The translations under genes were made by a program, and so were the position numbers. Positions 35,701 to 47,515 of a stretch of 64,000 nucleotides of DNA are shown piece by piece. Source of the DNA: Cloeon dipterum (Eukaryota; Arthropoda; Insecta; Ephemeroptera; Baetidae); assembly GCF_949628265.1 (NCBI RefSeq), contig NC_088788.1, positions 15,004,001 to 15,068,000 of the forward strand. The letters are read 5' to 3'. Each line of letters opens with the position of its first letter. Within the stretch, counting starts at the first letter, position 1. The notes under the pieces are model-generated. The model was given only the letters and a program-made list of their open reading frames with translations, did no database searches and had not been told where the DNA came from.

Positions 35701-36117
35701 CAACTGAACCGTGCCAAGGAGGAGCTGGAGTTCCTGCTGGAGGCGCACGTACCTAACTGCAGGCGCCACGAAACTAGACGCCAGCCTCCCAGTTTGGTGC
35801 CTCGTCCGGCCCGGCCTTCAACCCTTGCAGTCACCCCTTCTTTTAAGAGCAGCGACCTGGGCTACAGCATCTCAACTCCCTCGACCGGCCTCAACTTCGA
35901 CAGTCTCATAGCAGGCGGTACCGGCCTCACGCCGGTCGGCACCGACTTCACCCCAGTCAGCAACGGTCTCACGCCAGTCATCACGGGCCTCGCTCCCATC
36001 ACCAGCCAGGCGAGGACAGGCCTGACTCCTATGGGGCCCGTCGCTGCCAGTGCCAGCCCAACGAAAGAAGCTGGAAGTCCGGAGGGAAGTGGGAGCCAAA
36101 AGTTTGTGGCCCTTTGA
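29655..36117 (+). CDS. kay: kayak, Fos-family bZIP transcription factor
   Basis: Shared exons 34616-34790, 35144-35328 and 35542-36117 are preceded by one of three alternative coding first exons (A 29655-29768, B 32718-32828, C 34480-34536), all ending in phase 0. Predicted isoforms are 349, 348 and 330 residues. The shared N-terminal motif [20 protein letters not shown] is typical of insect Kayak. The last exon opens with the bZIP: basic region [19 protein letters not shown], then a leucine zipper (LDETNRL... to LLEAH). The C-terminus holds a Thr-Pro-rich repeat. Fos pairs with Jun on AP-1 sites (TGASTCA) and acts in dorsal closure, stress and immune responses. Multiple promoters are also known for the fly gene. 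It converges on ICE2, with 261 bp between the stops. Confidence 0.96.
29769..32602 (+). other. kayak intron between first exons A and B
   Basis: No coding feature recognised. A pure A run of about 21 nt lies near 31288 and a GA-rich simple repeat at 32263-32284. The stretch just upstream of exon B carries its own promoter signals. Confidence 0.5.
31288..31308 (+). repeat. Poly-A run
   Basis: About 21 consecutive A within the kayak 5' intron. There is no retroposon body or target duplication on either side, so I read it as a simple homopolymer. Confidence 0.8.
32603..32667 (+). promoter_or_regulatory. kayak promoter B: CRE, TATA-like box, initiator
   Basis: CRE TGACGTCA at 32603-32610, a TATA-like CTATAAC around 32624-32630, then TCATTG at 32655 and TCAGTG at 32661, about 30 bp downstream as expected for a start site. 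The start codon of exon B follows at 32718, leaving a 5' UTR of about 55-65 nt. Confidence 0.5.
32718..32828 (+). CDS. kay: kayak alternative first exon B
   Basis: ATG at 32718, 37 codons ([20 protein letters not shown]...ENKL), then a GTGAGT donor at 32829, phase 0 into 34616. No domain of its own. An AP-1 heptamer TGACTCA (32880-32886) and a CRE TGACGTCA (33123-33130) lie just downstream in the intron. Confidence 0.75.
32829..34365 (+). other. kayak intron between first exons B and C
   Basis: No coding feature seen. It contains TGACTCA at 32880 and TGACGTCA at 33123; the rest is unremarkable. Confidence 0.5.
34366..34432 (+). promoter_or_regulatory. kayak promoter C: AP-1 site and initiator
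   Basis: TGAGTCA at 34366-34372 lies about 60 bp upstream of a good arthropod initiator (CTCTCAGTTTGTG near 34425). Exon C's ATG follows about 50 bp later. No TATA box. Confidence 0.5.
34480..34536 (+). CDS. kay: kayak alternative first exon C
   Basis: ATG at 34480, 19 codons ([19 protein letters not shown]), then a GTGGTT donor at 34537, phase 0; only 79 bp from the shared exon. The Leu-rich, acidic start resembles a short amphipathic activation or docking segment, but no function is proven. Confidence 0.72.
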
Positions 36118-36378
36118 TGGGGCGAGTGAGGATGTTTTGCTAAACAAGCACATACTAGTCGGGACTTTCATCTACAATTCGTTTCGCTATTTAATATTAA
36201 GATTTTTATGATGACTATGCAGACGATATTTTTTCGAATATGATTGTATACAAGTTGATTGTACTTTTGATACTCAGATAAATTAAATCTATTGCAAATT
36301 GTAATTCCTTGTGTTTTTATTCATCAAAATGAATGACTTCAGCACATTCAAAAGATTTCTTGCAGTCGCAACAGGCTG

Positions 36379-38914
36379 CTAATCTTGCAACTTAGCTTTC
36401 TTGCCCTTCTTATATCGGGTTTTGGACTTACGATACCTAAGGGAAAGAGATTATAAATAATAGACATTGAAAAAGCTGAGAATCGACATTACCTCTTAGG
36501 CTCTTTTCTGGGAAGAAACGTAGCAGGGATCCTTTGGTGTTTCAAGCAGAGTGGAGTGACAACCTCTGGATCAATTTGAATGCTGTGTTCCTTCTCAACT
36601 ACCAGCTTGTCATCTTGACTTTTGTAATCAAGACTCAGGTTGATAGAGGTGTGGTTGGGCAAAGGAGGCCCGTAAACATGGACGACAGCACCCTTTGGAT
36701 TAACTCTCAACAGGAATCTGCCCTCTTGCAGATGCATAACCTCAGACAGCAACGAATGTAGGGCGCCTAAGGTTGCAACGCTATCAAATTCCTTTGCTCT
36801 AGCCTCTTTGGTAATCACTTTGAGGTCCTTGTGTTCAACTTGGACTACCTAGAAATTTAGTAAATTTTAAAATCATTTCACTAATAATATTAGTTTTTAC
36901 TTCCAAAAAACTAGTCAAATTCACTAATGGGGTTATAGAAAATTCCAAACAATTCGGAAAATATGTAATCAATTGGAATCAGAAAGGTTTTGTGGTATTT
37001 TTCAGGTACAAGCAGTGATTAATAAAATGTGGAAAATCATTTGAGTACATAATCCTGCACAGTATGAAGCAGAGTGGCAACTATAACAGCAAAGCTAAAT
37101 TTTAAACTAATTTTATAAGTGTTTGAAGGATTATTTTAAAAGATAACTAACCTTTAGTGTTTTGGCGTCCACTCTTGTTCTGAGAAGTAATGCCTCGGGC
37201 CGCAAGATCATAGACACCCAATCTTGAGTGAATTCAGCAAGATCCAGGGCTTCAGCTCCCAAATCAGGTTTGCGCTCCAGCTTCACTCCCATTTGTACAA
37301 ACCTTGGTGGTTCTGCGGGCCCACCTTCAATAAACCCGTGACACTGGGACCTAACGAGAAGATTAATGGGGCACCCTTGTCGGCCCCAAGCTGAGTCAGC
37401 TGTTTTTGAGGCGACTTTATGCTCAAGGCACCACAGAGAGTAGACATGATTCCTGTTTGCATGGCCGCTCTAAAATACAAATTAAGGTTTAATAAACTGC
37501 AGAGTATCAAGAAATTAAACATACCTTGGCAGCAGAGTAGTCGACCAAATCCTGTGCGAAATCTGATTTGCATTGCTCCACACTCATTTTAGTAAAACTG
37601 TACAAAGAGTTCGTTAATTTAATTTGCTCGAGTACATAGTCAAATTTATGTTCTTACTCAAAGTATTTTTCTCTGTAACTTAAGAATTCTCTCTTGGCAG
37701 CTTTTTTGGCAGCCCAGGTCATTTTCTTATAGACTCCAAGACTCTTTGCGGGCAAGGGCTTATCCATCACAATAAGTTTTCGCTCCCTTCCATCAGCATC
37801 TAATAACATCCAAGAAACAGTAAGTTATTTATTCAGTTGTGAGCTACATTATTTACAAACCTTTAATAATTCGAACAGTCAGCGGTACATCTGTTTCTTT
37901 CCCCGAAGCATTGATGAGCGCAAAAACCACACCAGGGCTGAGGATCACATCAGCAAAGTGCTTGCAAGCCAATCCTTCTGCCACCTTGTCGTCTCTCAGC
38001 TTGCTGCTGACTTTGACACAATTTAACTCTGGCTGAAGTATCAAATTCGCTCCCTCATTGATTTTTTGGCAAGAAGCAACTCGACCTGAAGAACACAGAT
38101 GCTGTATAGGCTTCAAGTGAACTTCACTAGTCGCTGGCTTTTTCATGGGCAGCTCCTTGTGTAGACTAAAAGTCTGAAAAATACCGAGTACACAATTTAT
38201 AAATTTAAAAATTGACTAATTGACTTAACATACGTCATTTGAAGATTGAAGATTAGCTTCATCTTGTTTAGAAGCCAGCAGAGATGTGCCAATCTGAAGT
38301 AAGGCTTTGTTCACCAGTGGACGCTGGCCAGCCATTTCTTTGGCTAGCCATTCGTTGAACTCCTTTTGCTCAGCAACGACCAGCAGGTGCAATTGTTGGA
38401 AAATTTGCAAGCTTTGGCTGGTCACCTGACCGCTATACCTCGCAGAAAGATATGAGGCATGGTCAACGTTTGTCAGTGAGCTGTGTCGAGGGAATTGCAA
38501 CTTCCTAAAGTACGGTTTGGTGGGTCCAGCATCAACACTATTACTTGCAGGAGGATGTGCCTGTGTCTTACAATTAGTAATAGTTGTTGTTTCTTTTGCT
38601 TCAGTGTTTGGATTTGGTTCTTTCTTCTTTATGAAAGAATCAAGAAACTTTCTGCACTCCTCCGATATTGGAACCTTTGTCGATTGATTCTTCAGCTTGT
38701 CCCTGTGAAACAAGCAATTTTTAATTACATAATTTAAGCCCTTTCTGGAATAATATACGTGGGGAAAATAAATAAAAATATTGAATTTTATTCACCAAGA
38801 CGATATCTATCATAATTAATTATTGTTATAAAGGGATTTTCGTAATTTTAAATCGCAGGAAAAAAGAATCACGAACCAAGGAATCGAGTCAAAAAAGTCA
38901 TCCACTAGATCCAT
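36379..38914 (-). CDS. Ice2: Little elongation complex subunit 2 (ICE2/NARG2)
   Basis: Eight exons on the minus strand: 38914-38877, 38702-38234, 38173-37861, 37799-37658, 37597-37525, 37469-37152, 36848-36493, 36436-36379; 1767 nt, 588 residues. The C-terminal half (about 300-570) matches my knowledge of the NARG2_C domain: INLLVRSQCHGF, then KLERKPDLGAEAL, a Trp-Val segment, LQEGRFLLRVNPKG and a final RIPATF motif before a basic tail. ICE2, with ELL and ICE1, supports Pol II transcription of snRNA genes. The N-terminus (MDLVDDFFDSIPW) depends on a weak GTTCGT donor and is less certain. If the last 56-bp intron is retained, a stop follows at once and 18 basic residues are lost. Confidence 0.83.
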
Positions 38915-41900
38915 TTTTCAGCTTTGCCTTGCACCTTACTCTTATACTTTGTTATATGTATCCCAAGTATTTACTTATTCAGTCAGGTTGAATTGTTTGA
39001 ATTTTACGAAGACAGATGAACAGATGATGAACTTGTTTTGATTTCCTCGCCATGCTTTAAAACGAATGGGCGTGGTTCGTGGCTTGGTGGGGAGAGCCAT
39101 CGACCGACTTCAGTGGCGGGAGCCTGTGTGCGGGAAAGTTGCGATGCTAAAATAAAAATTAAAAACAACTTTAATTTTTTCAATATGCGAATCATTTACT
39201 ATAAAATATTACAAATGTTATTAAAAACATTTTTATTCAAATTTCTTGTTATATTAACAACTGAAGATTCCAATTTTTTATGTTGATCGTGTTGACCATA
39301 ATATATACATATATTATTTATTTCAACCTTTCCTAATTTGCTGCCGAAATTTGGATTATTAATTAGAAATTTCAACTTTGCAATTATTTTGGATGATCAG
39401 GGATCGTTATATAATTTAAATTAAAACAGGAAGGTTAACGAAAGTTGAAACACGCAAATTCTTTGTAATGTGCGCATATTTGTTGCGTTGCATTCAGACT
39501 AGAACCCCTTTAAGGATCAAAATTCAAATAAATAACATATATCTCAATAATTTTTTAGCATTCTTTAAAGTAATATGTGTACAATTAATTAGGTTAATAA
39601 TTATAACTTTGTTGATTTCTATGAAGTCAGATTGCTCATTTCAGACGGCCAAGAAACTAAACAAAACTTTGACACAAACGCACACACAAAGTACAAAACT
39701 CACGACTAGTGCGCTGGAAATTAATTTGCAAGTGCTTTGAGGCGGCAGGAAACGGCGCGTGCACCGGGCATTGACCTCTCATATACCCGCCCGCGTGCGC
39801 ACCCTAACTTTGGCAAAGCGCCCACTTTCCCAACGGAAAGTCCCCCATAGCTTGGAGGCAACCGGAAATTGAAGACAGCTTCTTCTGCTCGAGCTCTCGG
39901 CCCTTAAAAGGAGATATTCAACTCGCGACTCACTGAGTTTGATATTGAGTCCAGGCTCAAGAGGCCTTTGAAAATGCAGAGAGTTTGTGCGTAGTAATAA
40001 CAAATAAAATGTGAAGTGTAATTCCAATAGATCGTCATTACAACAAAATTCAAAAGGTTACAATAAATGGAGACATCATGTGTGTCATGTTGCTTCTTTT
40101 GTATTCATTTTGTGGAGAATAAATCTTTACTAACACTCCTTTACTTTTGATATTTGACTGATAGATGAAACCTATAAATGAAAGAAAACACCGAACTCGT
40201 CTTAACTGTACAACATGAAAATTCAAGTTCAAGAGCCCAACGAAAATAACGAATTTTAAAAATCTGCTCATCTAGTAAATTCAGAGGAAAAGGAATAATT
40301 TAAGTTTCCATAACTGCAATTTTATTTATGTTATTTCTGATCATATTTCAATTTTTTCTAAAATTAAATTGACAACCAGCCCATTGGCTCGCTTTAAGAC
40401 ATTCTTCATAGTGTCAAGGGAAATTTGAGCATATCGGGGATCGGGGGTCATACTGGCCAAATGGGCTGGTAGGCGCACCGGCGCCAACTTGCCACTTGCT
40501 GGTGTTCGCTCTCTCCTGCGGCTTTATAGGGACAAATGTCTGGCATTTCAATAAAAGGCCTCGGTGCGGGGAGGCGAAAAGATGGTCAAATTGGGTTCAA
40601 GCTCCTCTGCGGCCACTCCGGTCCCATATTATTCGCTAGACGGTGTCCCATGGGATGTGCTGAGCAGAGGCAAAATAGCATGAAAAATATACTTATGAAC
40701 ACAAGCCAATGTAGCTTCTGTCAAGTTCTCTTTATAAAAAATATATATTGATTTTTTGTAGGGAGGTATGAGGCAGAGTTGACCTGTTGAAACCATAATT
40801 TTTAATATAAATCATCAGAAATTGGTTGCTTCATCTTTTGAAAAGCTCCAAAAAGTGCCAATTAAGATGTTGTACGTGCGAAAACTTGACGTTCCATGTG
40901 GGCGGCTGGTGCAAAACTTTTATCTGGGGGTGAGAGCAGCAGCACCCCGGCGCTGTGCAGCCGAGGCGAGCACCATCTATGCCATCGGACGAGAAGGTGT
41001 GCAAGGGTTGCGGCGACGGCGGGCAGGGCGTGCGGCGAGCGCAGCCGGGCAAGCAGGCAGCCGACCGCCGGAGCAACACACACGCCGCGTATCCTCACTG
41101 GCCGAAAGTCGCGCGAGGTTCGGTGCTGCTTGATCTGCTCCGGCCGGGCCTGCTACCCGTTGCCCAAGCAGGGCGGCTTTGAGGTGCGACGCAACTGCCT
41201 GGACCTGGCCTGATGGCGTGTTTCGCCTGTTCTTGATGCTCTCCGTTCGTCGACCTACACCTTCAGGTGAGTCCCGGACCGGGCAGCTCGGTCCGCCCGC
41301 CGCCGCCCGCGCTTCCTCGGAAAGGGTTGTGCCAGCAACAAGTTAAATGTCACCTTCCGTCTCGGAGGGTGCTTTTTGCGCACACGGCTCTTTTTCGATG
41401 TAAATCATCCGGCCGGGCCGTCTGCAGGTGGAATTAAAATAATGTGTCGCTCCGGGACGCAAGCGCGGGCGGCCCTTTTAATTCGCAGCTCCCTGTTCCT
41501 TTTGCTCCAGCATTATGCGTGGAAATTGGCGGTGACCTTTTGGAGAACGGCTCACTGCCCACGCCGCTGCCAATTTTTTACTCCCCTTCACTCTGTTTGT
41601 TTGGCGCATATTGAATGTTCTATGCCTTAAGCGTGCGACACATACATTATACAGAATACAGCCGAGCTGGGATGTTCTGTCTCTTGTTCTTGGAGAAACA
41701 TTTTTTTCCAACGGCAAATTTGTCATTCTCTTGGCGCTGTTCTGTTTTGGAAGATTACCAATACTTTCTTCACTCGTAAGTTCCTTTTCTTCCGCTGTTG
41801 CTTTGAGCATTTGAATGAAATTCAATTTAATGCCCACTTGGTCTGCTCTCTGCTCTGTTTTTACGCATTTTAAAGCGTTGCCTTGTGGCGCACTAAAGCT

Positions 41901-43807
41901 ATTCAAATTTAAATAATCAAATTTAAAGATTCAACCAATTTCATAAATAATGGTGCTTATTGTGGCCATGTAAACATCTTATTTAAAAAGGGCACCTGCC
42001 TCTAACGGCTGCAGTTAATAAAAGTCAACAATTTTCACTTACTCTCATTTTTCAGTTTCAGTGATTTTTACCAGATATTTTTACAATTTTTAAAATACAT
42101 ACGATATTACGTAAATTGGGCAATTGTTTATTCCCTCTTCTCCCCCCCCCCCCAAAAAAATAACAAGAGTTGCAAATCTGAAAACTATGTCTTACATTTC
42201 CAACATTTTAACTAATATCACACATTTAAGGGTCTAACACGCATATATAATGGTTTTAAAACTCTGCAAATTCATTTTGTAACAAGAGCAGTAGATTTGG
42301 ATCGGAAAATTAAGCTGAATTTGTTTGAATTTGAAATAAATTAATTTGTGTCAAAACGTTATTGGTAATTCTGATTGTGGCACATGAGGAAGTTGTTGTT
42401 TCAAGTTTTTCTTCAACGAATGAAAATATCTATGTTGGTCCTGCGACTCTTAATGGCGATGCTGAAGGCTCTGCTAATTATTTATTAGCATGTTTTTAAC
42501 TAGTGGCTTGAAAAACATCATTGTTGATTATTGTTGCGTAATCCTAATCAATAAAATTTGAGATTGATTTGGATTGGATTGGCTGCATGAAGAAACTGTA
42601 AAATGGCATAGGAAGGGGTCTGAAGTGTGTTTAAGTTTAACGATCGAAAAAAAATCGTACGCAGAGTTCGCAGTCAGTCAAGCGGATTTCAATTTGGCGT
42701 CAACACGGCGTTGTAAAATGAAATCGCTGCGGTTTGGTGCGCGATGCAAAAACAAAAGCCAGACGCCCAGCCACGACGTGCGGATTGCAGCCGCCCGCTT
42801 CCTTCTGCGCCACAAAACCCGTCGGCAACATGCACGCACAACACTTTTGCCAAGATAAATTTACAAACAAGGGAAGCAGAATAGATCCCCGTGTAGCATC
42901 GGTAAATCTTGCTTCTCGCCAGGCCCGCGTTTCCCAAATAACAAAAGAAAAGGGAAAAGGCGACAGTTTGCCCGCCCCTACGCTGCATTTGTTGCTTGCT
43001 TCCATCCGATAATGACTTCGAGAGGCGATAAAATCTCGCACTTGGCTCTTGATACAGCCCCAGCATCCCACCCGCGCGCGCACCACCCAATGCTTAATCA
43101 GTCGAGGGCGCTTTTTTAATTACCCCGCGCCCCATGACACTGAACTGCTGCTGTTGGCAGGCCGAGATCAAAAATCCTCGGCGCACAATGGAGAGTGAAG
43201 TGATTCGTGTTTTAATGAGGTCTATATTTATAACGTTTTAATTTGAAGATGGGCTATTTTCGGGCAAAGAAAATTTCTTTCGCGCCAGCAGACGTTGACT
43301 AATGGTCTTGCAAGCAATCCCTGCTGAATACATTCCCCACCAAGATTTGTCATTTGTTCAAATCAGAGTTGTCAACGCCGAGATTATTTGTTTTCATTGC
43401 AAATCGTGAGTTATTGCTGGTGAATATACAAATCAATGCTAATGGGGAAGAGGGCGCTGCACCATTTGTCTAAATATGTAGCGGCTGACGTGGGTTTCGA
43501 GTAGGACGAAAGAAATACTTGTACAGAGTGTGAGTGTGTCACAACTTAGCAATTCAATAGGGGTGATTTAATTGGCATTGTTGGCAAGTGCTATCTTTAA
43601 CCCCAGCGTCGAATGCCAAGATTAAGAACGGTCAAACAAGCACTTAGAAAAACGGGTGATGGCTGCTAATTAAATCATTTGTTGATTTTCTCTTCTTAAT
43701 ATTATCTCGGTATCTTATTCCAATTATTTTAAGTCAATTAATTACCTTGGAAAAATCGTGTTCATGAGAAAAATAATTTTTTTTCCTTCGTGATTAGGTA
43801 TTATTTG
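38915..43807. other. Intergenic region between ICE2 and the retrotransposons
   Basis: No confident gene. It contains a GC-rich block (about 40870-41270), a C/A homopolymer run near 42145-42166, and otherwise AT-rich DNA. It could hold introns or promoters of a neighbouring gene. Confidence 0.45.
40870..41270 (+). other. GC-rich block with broken cysteine-rich frames
   Basis: Sharply more GC-rich than its flanks. Frame 1 reads MPSDEKVCKGCGDGG from 40979; another frame gives CCLICSGRACYPLPKQGG and stops at 41211; a GTGAGT donor-like site follows at 41269. Cys pairs in different frames could be a decayed or frameshifted zinc-binding exon, or a CpG-island promoter. I do not recognise the family. 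Confidence 0.25.
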
Positions 43808-43965
43808 CTTTGTAAGTGTACAACAGTGTCTGAACAGTGCTTCCAGGTCATGTGCTATCGTCTATTGAACAATTTGTCACCAAATCTGTGTATGAACGAG
43901 AACTCGAGTGCATTTAGGCAAAAAGTTAGCAAGATGTTTTTTGCAGAATACTGAACTGATAGACT
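43808..43965 (+). repeat. Dispersed repeat copy B, split by retrotransposon 1
   Basis: Collinear with 15115-15296. The match runs to GACT (43962-43965), is interrupted by the LTR element, and resumes at 49033 with GACTGATTTT. Copy A therefore shows the unoccupied target. Confidence 0.75.
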
Positions 43966-44356
43966 TTTGGGGGGTAGTAGGTGGAAATTAAACCTTGCGG
44001 GATTTTCAACGAATTCTTCTGTTTATAAACGTCAGTCACTTGGCGACTTAGTCTAACAGTTTACAAGGACCTTTAAACAAAATTGATAAACGACTTTAGA
44101 ATTGACAATTTTAAGAGATTCGTCTTGAAGAACAATTTAAAATTAGAAAAGAATTTACCCGATTGAGCCGGGTCCTTCACAATTAAACGCTCGGAACTCT
44201 TAAGATGCGACTTGTTGGCTCGTGTGTCCGGCGAAAACTAATTTAAATTAAAAATCTCTCTCTCTGTTGCATTAACGAATTTCTAACAATCATGAATAAC
44301 AATACCCTAGGCTAAAAATGAAAAAGGAATGGGAGCTCGGCTCCGCAACCACTACA
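43966..44356 (-). repeat. Retrotransposon 1, 3' LTR
   Basis: 391 bp. On the minus strand it starts TGTAGTGG and ends in CCCCCCAAA. The adjoining internal DNA (44357 on) carries a G-run on the plus strand, the opposite of a normal polypurine tract for this element. Confidence 0.9.
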
Positions 44357-44405
44357 TTTAGTCCGGGGGGAGTAAACTGGAAGTTTTAAGAGACAATAAC
44401 TAAAC

Positions 44406-47400
44406 TCAAATTGCAAATCTTACTTTTCTGCACGACTTTGCAGTTTTCTCGACAGTTTCAAATTGATCGGTCTGCTCTTCCACCACTTTGCTTTTAACTA
44501 CTTCTATTGAAGAGACAGACTCTGTGGCTAAAATAAAAGCTGGTTTCAGACGGTCTACACTGACATTTTTGTGCTGGCCTTTGATTTCTAACTTGAAAAA
44601 CTTGGGTCCTCTTTCTACTATCGGGAAAGGACCAGTGTATGGAGGCTGCAATGATTTTCTGACCGCATCAGTACGCACAAAACAGTGTGAAGCAGTAGCC
44701 ATATCAGGATGAACAAATGTTTTGAGGTGATTTGAATGGTGTGAAGCAGGAGTCGGACGTAATTTTTCAATGATCGCGCGCAATTTAATTAACAACTCAT
44801 GTTGCGGCATTTCATTCTCGGATTTAACGAAAAATTCACCCGGCAATTTTAATTGTTCGCCGTATAACAACTCTGCTGTGCTGCACCTCAAATCCTCCTT
44901 TAACACAGTTCGCAATCCTAGTAAAACGGTTGACAAGGCGGCTGTCCATTGCCCTTTGTGGCACATGAGCGCTGCTTTTAGCGTGCGATGCAAGCGCTCC
45001 ACCATGCCATTACACTGTGGATGATAAGCAGTTGTGAAATCTAACTTGAATCCCATTTGTTCGGCTAGTTTTTCAAACAGATCAGAAATGAATTGTCTAC
45101 CTTGGTCACATACCACAGTCAGAGGACAACCGAAACGGCAAATCCAATTTTCATAAAATGCTCGAGAAACGGTCTCGGCAGTAATGTCGGTTAACGGAAT
45201 TGCCTCAGGCCACCGGGTGTACCTGTCAATGACTGTCAAGAGATATTTAAAACCATCTGAATATGGCAAAGTGACCAAGTCCACATGCAAAGATGAGAAT
45301 CTGTGTTCAGGCAGGGGAAAACTTTGTAATGGTGTGCGATTGTGCACGTGGATCTTTGACGTTTGGCAAGCAAGACACGCTTTTGACCACTCTGTGCAGT
45401 CTTTCTTCATTCCTGGCCACACAAATTTTTGAGTTATCATTCTCACAGTGGTTTTAATACCAGGATGGCTTAGTCCGTGCACCAAATCAAACGCCTGTTT
45501 CCTAAATTGTGAAGTGACGAATGGTCTAATTTTTCCATTGGTGCAATCACACCAAACTCTCAAATCTGAATTTGGCAGAGGGTAATCAAGAAGTTGTAAT
45601 GCAGACTTCCCCTTGCGTGCAAGAGCAAGTTCTGCGTCACTTACTTGAGCTTGCGCCAATTCCAGAAGTGGGAATCTAGCTGTGATCGCTGCTAGTCTCG
45701 ACATTGTGTCCGCGACAATATTGCAATTTCCCCGGATAAATTGAATGTCGGTAGAATACTGGCTTATACGCTCCAAATGATTGCATTGTCGCGGGGTGCA
45801 GTCTTGTCTATTTTTGGTGAAAGCAAAAGTCAACGGTAGATGGTCAGTCAGAATAGTGAAATTTCGGCCCTCGAGATGATGCCTGAATTTTTTAACCGCG
45901 TCATTGATCGCTAACAATTCGCGATCGTAAGTGGAGTACTTTTGCTCGGTTTTTGACAATTTTCTACTGAAAAATGCCAAGGGCTGCCAGTCTTCCTCCA
46001 CTTGCTGCTGCAGCACGCCACCAATTGCTAAATTTGACGCATCAGTAACGAGCGACAATTTTGCACCTGGTAACGGATGAGCAAGCAAAGTGGACGAAAC
46101 AAGCAACTCTTTGCTTTTTTCAAAAGCTTTCTGGTGTTCATTTGTCCATTTTAGTTTGTCTTTTTTAGACTGTTTTGGTCCTGAAAGAAGTGCTGTCAGA
46201 GGTGCTAAAATCTCGGCGATGTGAGGCAAGAAACGATGGTAAAAATTAATCGTGCCCAAGTATGAACGCAATTCTCCCACCGTCTTTGGAATCGGGAAAT
46301 CAACTATAGCTTGCACTCTTTCCTTCTTTGCGGAGATGCCGTCAGCTGAAATATGAACGCCGAGAAAATCAATCTCCTGCACGCCAAATTTGCATTTCTG
46401 CACATTTAACCTCAAACCTGCTTCGTCAAGCTTTTTAAGGACAGTTTCCACGTGCAATAGATGATCTTCTTCATTTTTGGATGCAATGAGAATATCATCT
46501 ATATACACGTAGACAAAATCCAAGTCTCCAATCAGCGAATCAATGAATGATTGAAATGACTGAGAAGCATTTTTGAGGCCAAAAGGCATGAAAGGAAATT
46601 CAAAGAGTCCAAAAGGCGTGGTAATAGCGGTCTTGTAAATATGATCTGGATGCACTGGGATAAAGTGATACGCTTGGGGCAAATCTAGAGCAGAAAATAT
46701 TTTACATCCCGCCAAATTATGGGTAAAATCCTGGATGGAACGCATTGGGTAGTTATTTGGGACTGTTCCCGCATTCAGTGCTCGATAATCTCCGCAACAT
46801 CTCCATTGACCCGAGTTCTTTTTAGGCACCATGTGCAATGCAGATGACATACTAGACGACGATCGGCGCGCTTCCCCACTTTCTAACATCCTAAGGAACT
46901 CTTTGTGTGCAAAAGCTTGCTTGACTGGATCTAATCGCCGAAATCTATTTTTCACTACCAAATTTGGAACTGTCTCAATCTCGTGCACAAAATTGTGTTT
47001 GATGTGACGCCGTTTGTTGTCAGCAGAAAAGAGATCTGGGAATTTTTGTATCAAATGGAAATACGAGTGGTTTTGTTCAATCACCCGCACACTGGGTGTG
47101 TTAGAATTAATCAGACTGCTAAAACTGCTGGTAGCCACATTGGTCAATTTATCGATCAGTTTTTTCTGCTTCAAATCTACTAACAGGTCAAAGTGTGTTA
47201 AAAAATCAGCCCCAATGATGGGATCTGAAATCTCGGCAACGAGAAATGACCATCTGAAATCCCTTTTTAGTCCCAAACTGACAGTTTTTTCAACGAATCC
47301 GAATGTTCTAATCGGCGTATCGTTTGCCGCAGAGAGAGAAATTGTTGATGGAATTAATTTAGTACCGCGCAAATAGGATGACGGGAAAACGCTAACATCG

Positions 47401-47515
47401 GACCCGGTGTCAATTAGGTAAACCTGTTCTGAAGTCTTGTCAGGGATGAATAGGCGACCTGATGAAGGTGGGCAAACAGCGGCCGCAATTACTGCTTGCC
47501 CTTGGCGTTTGTCGA
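44406..47515 (-). CDS. pol: Retrotransposon 1 Pol polyprotein
   Basis: The frame is open from about 47513 to the stop at 44406. It lies in the -1 frame relative to gag and shares only about two dozen nucleotides with the end of gag, so it is probably made by frameshifting. Order: aspartic protease (LIDTGSD, about 47397-47415), reverse transcriptase with YVYIDD, RNase H ([14 protein letters not shown]), integrase zinc finger (H..H..CLACQ) and DDE core with CDQGRQF and NGMVERLHR, then a GPF/Y-type module ([10 protein letters not shown]). The frame is intact across the whole protein, so the copy may be functional. Confidence 0.9.
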
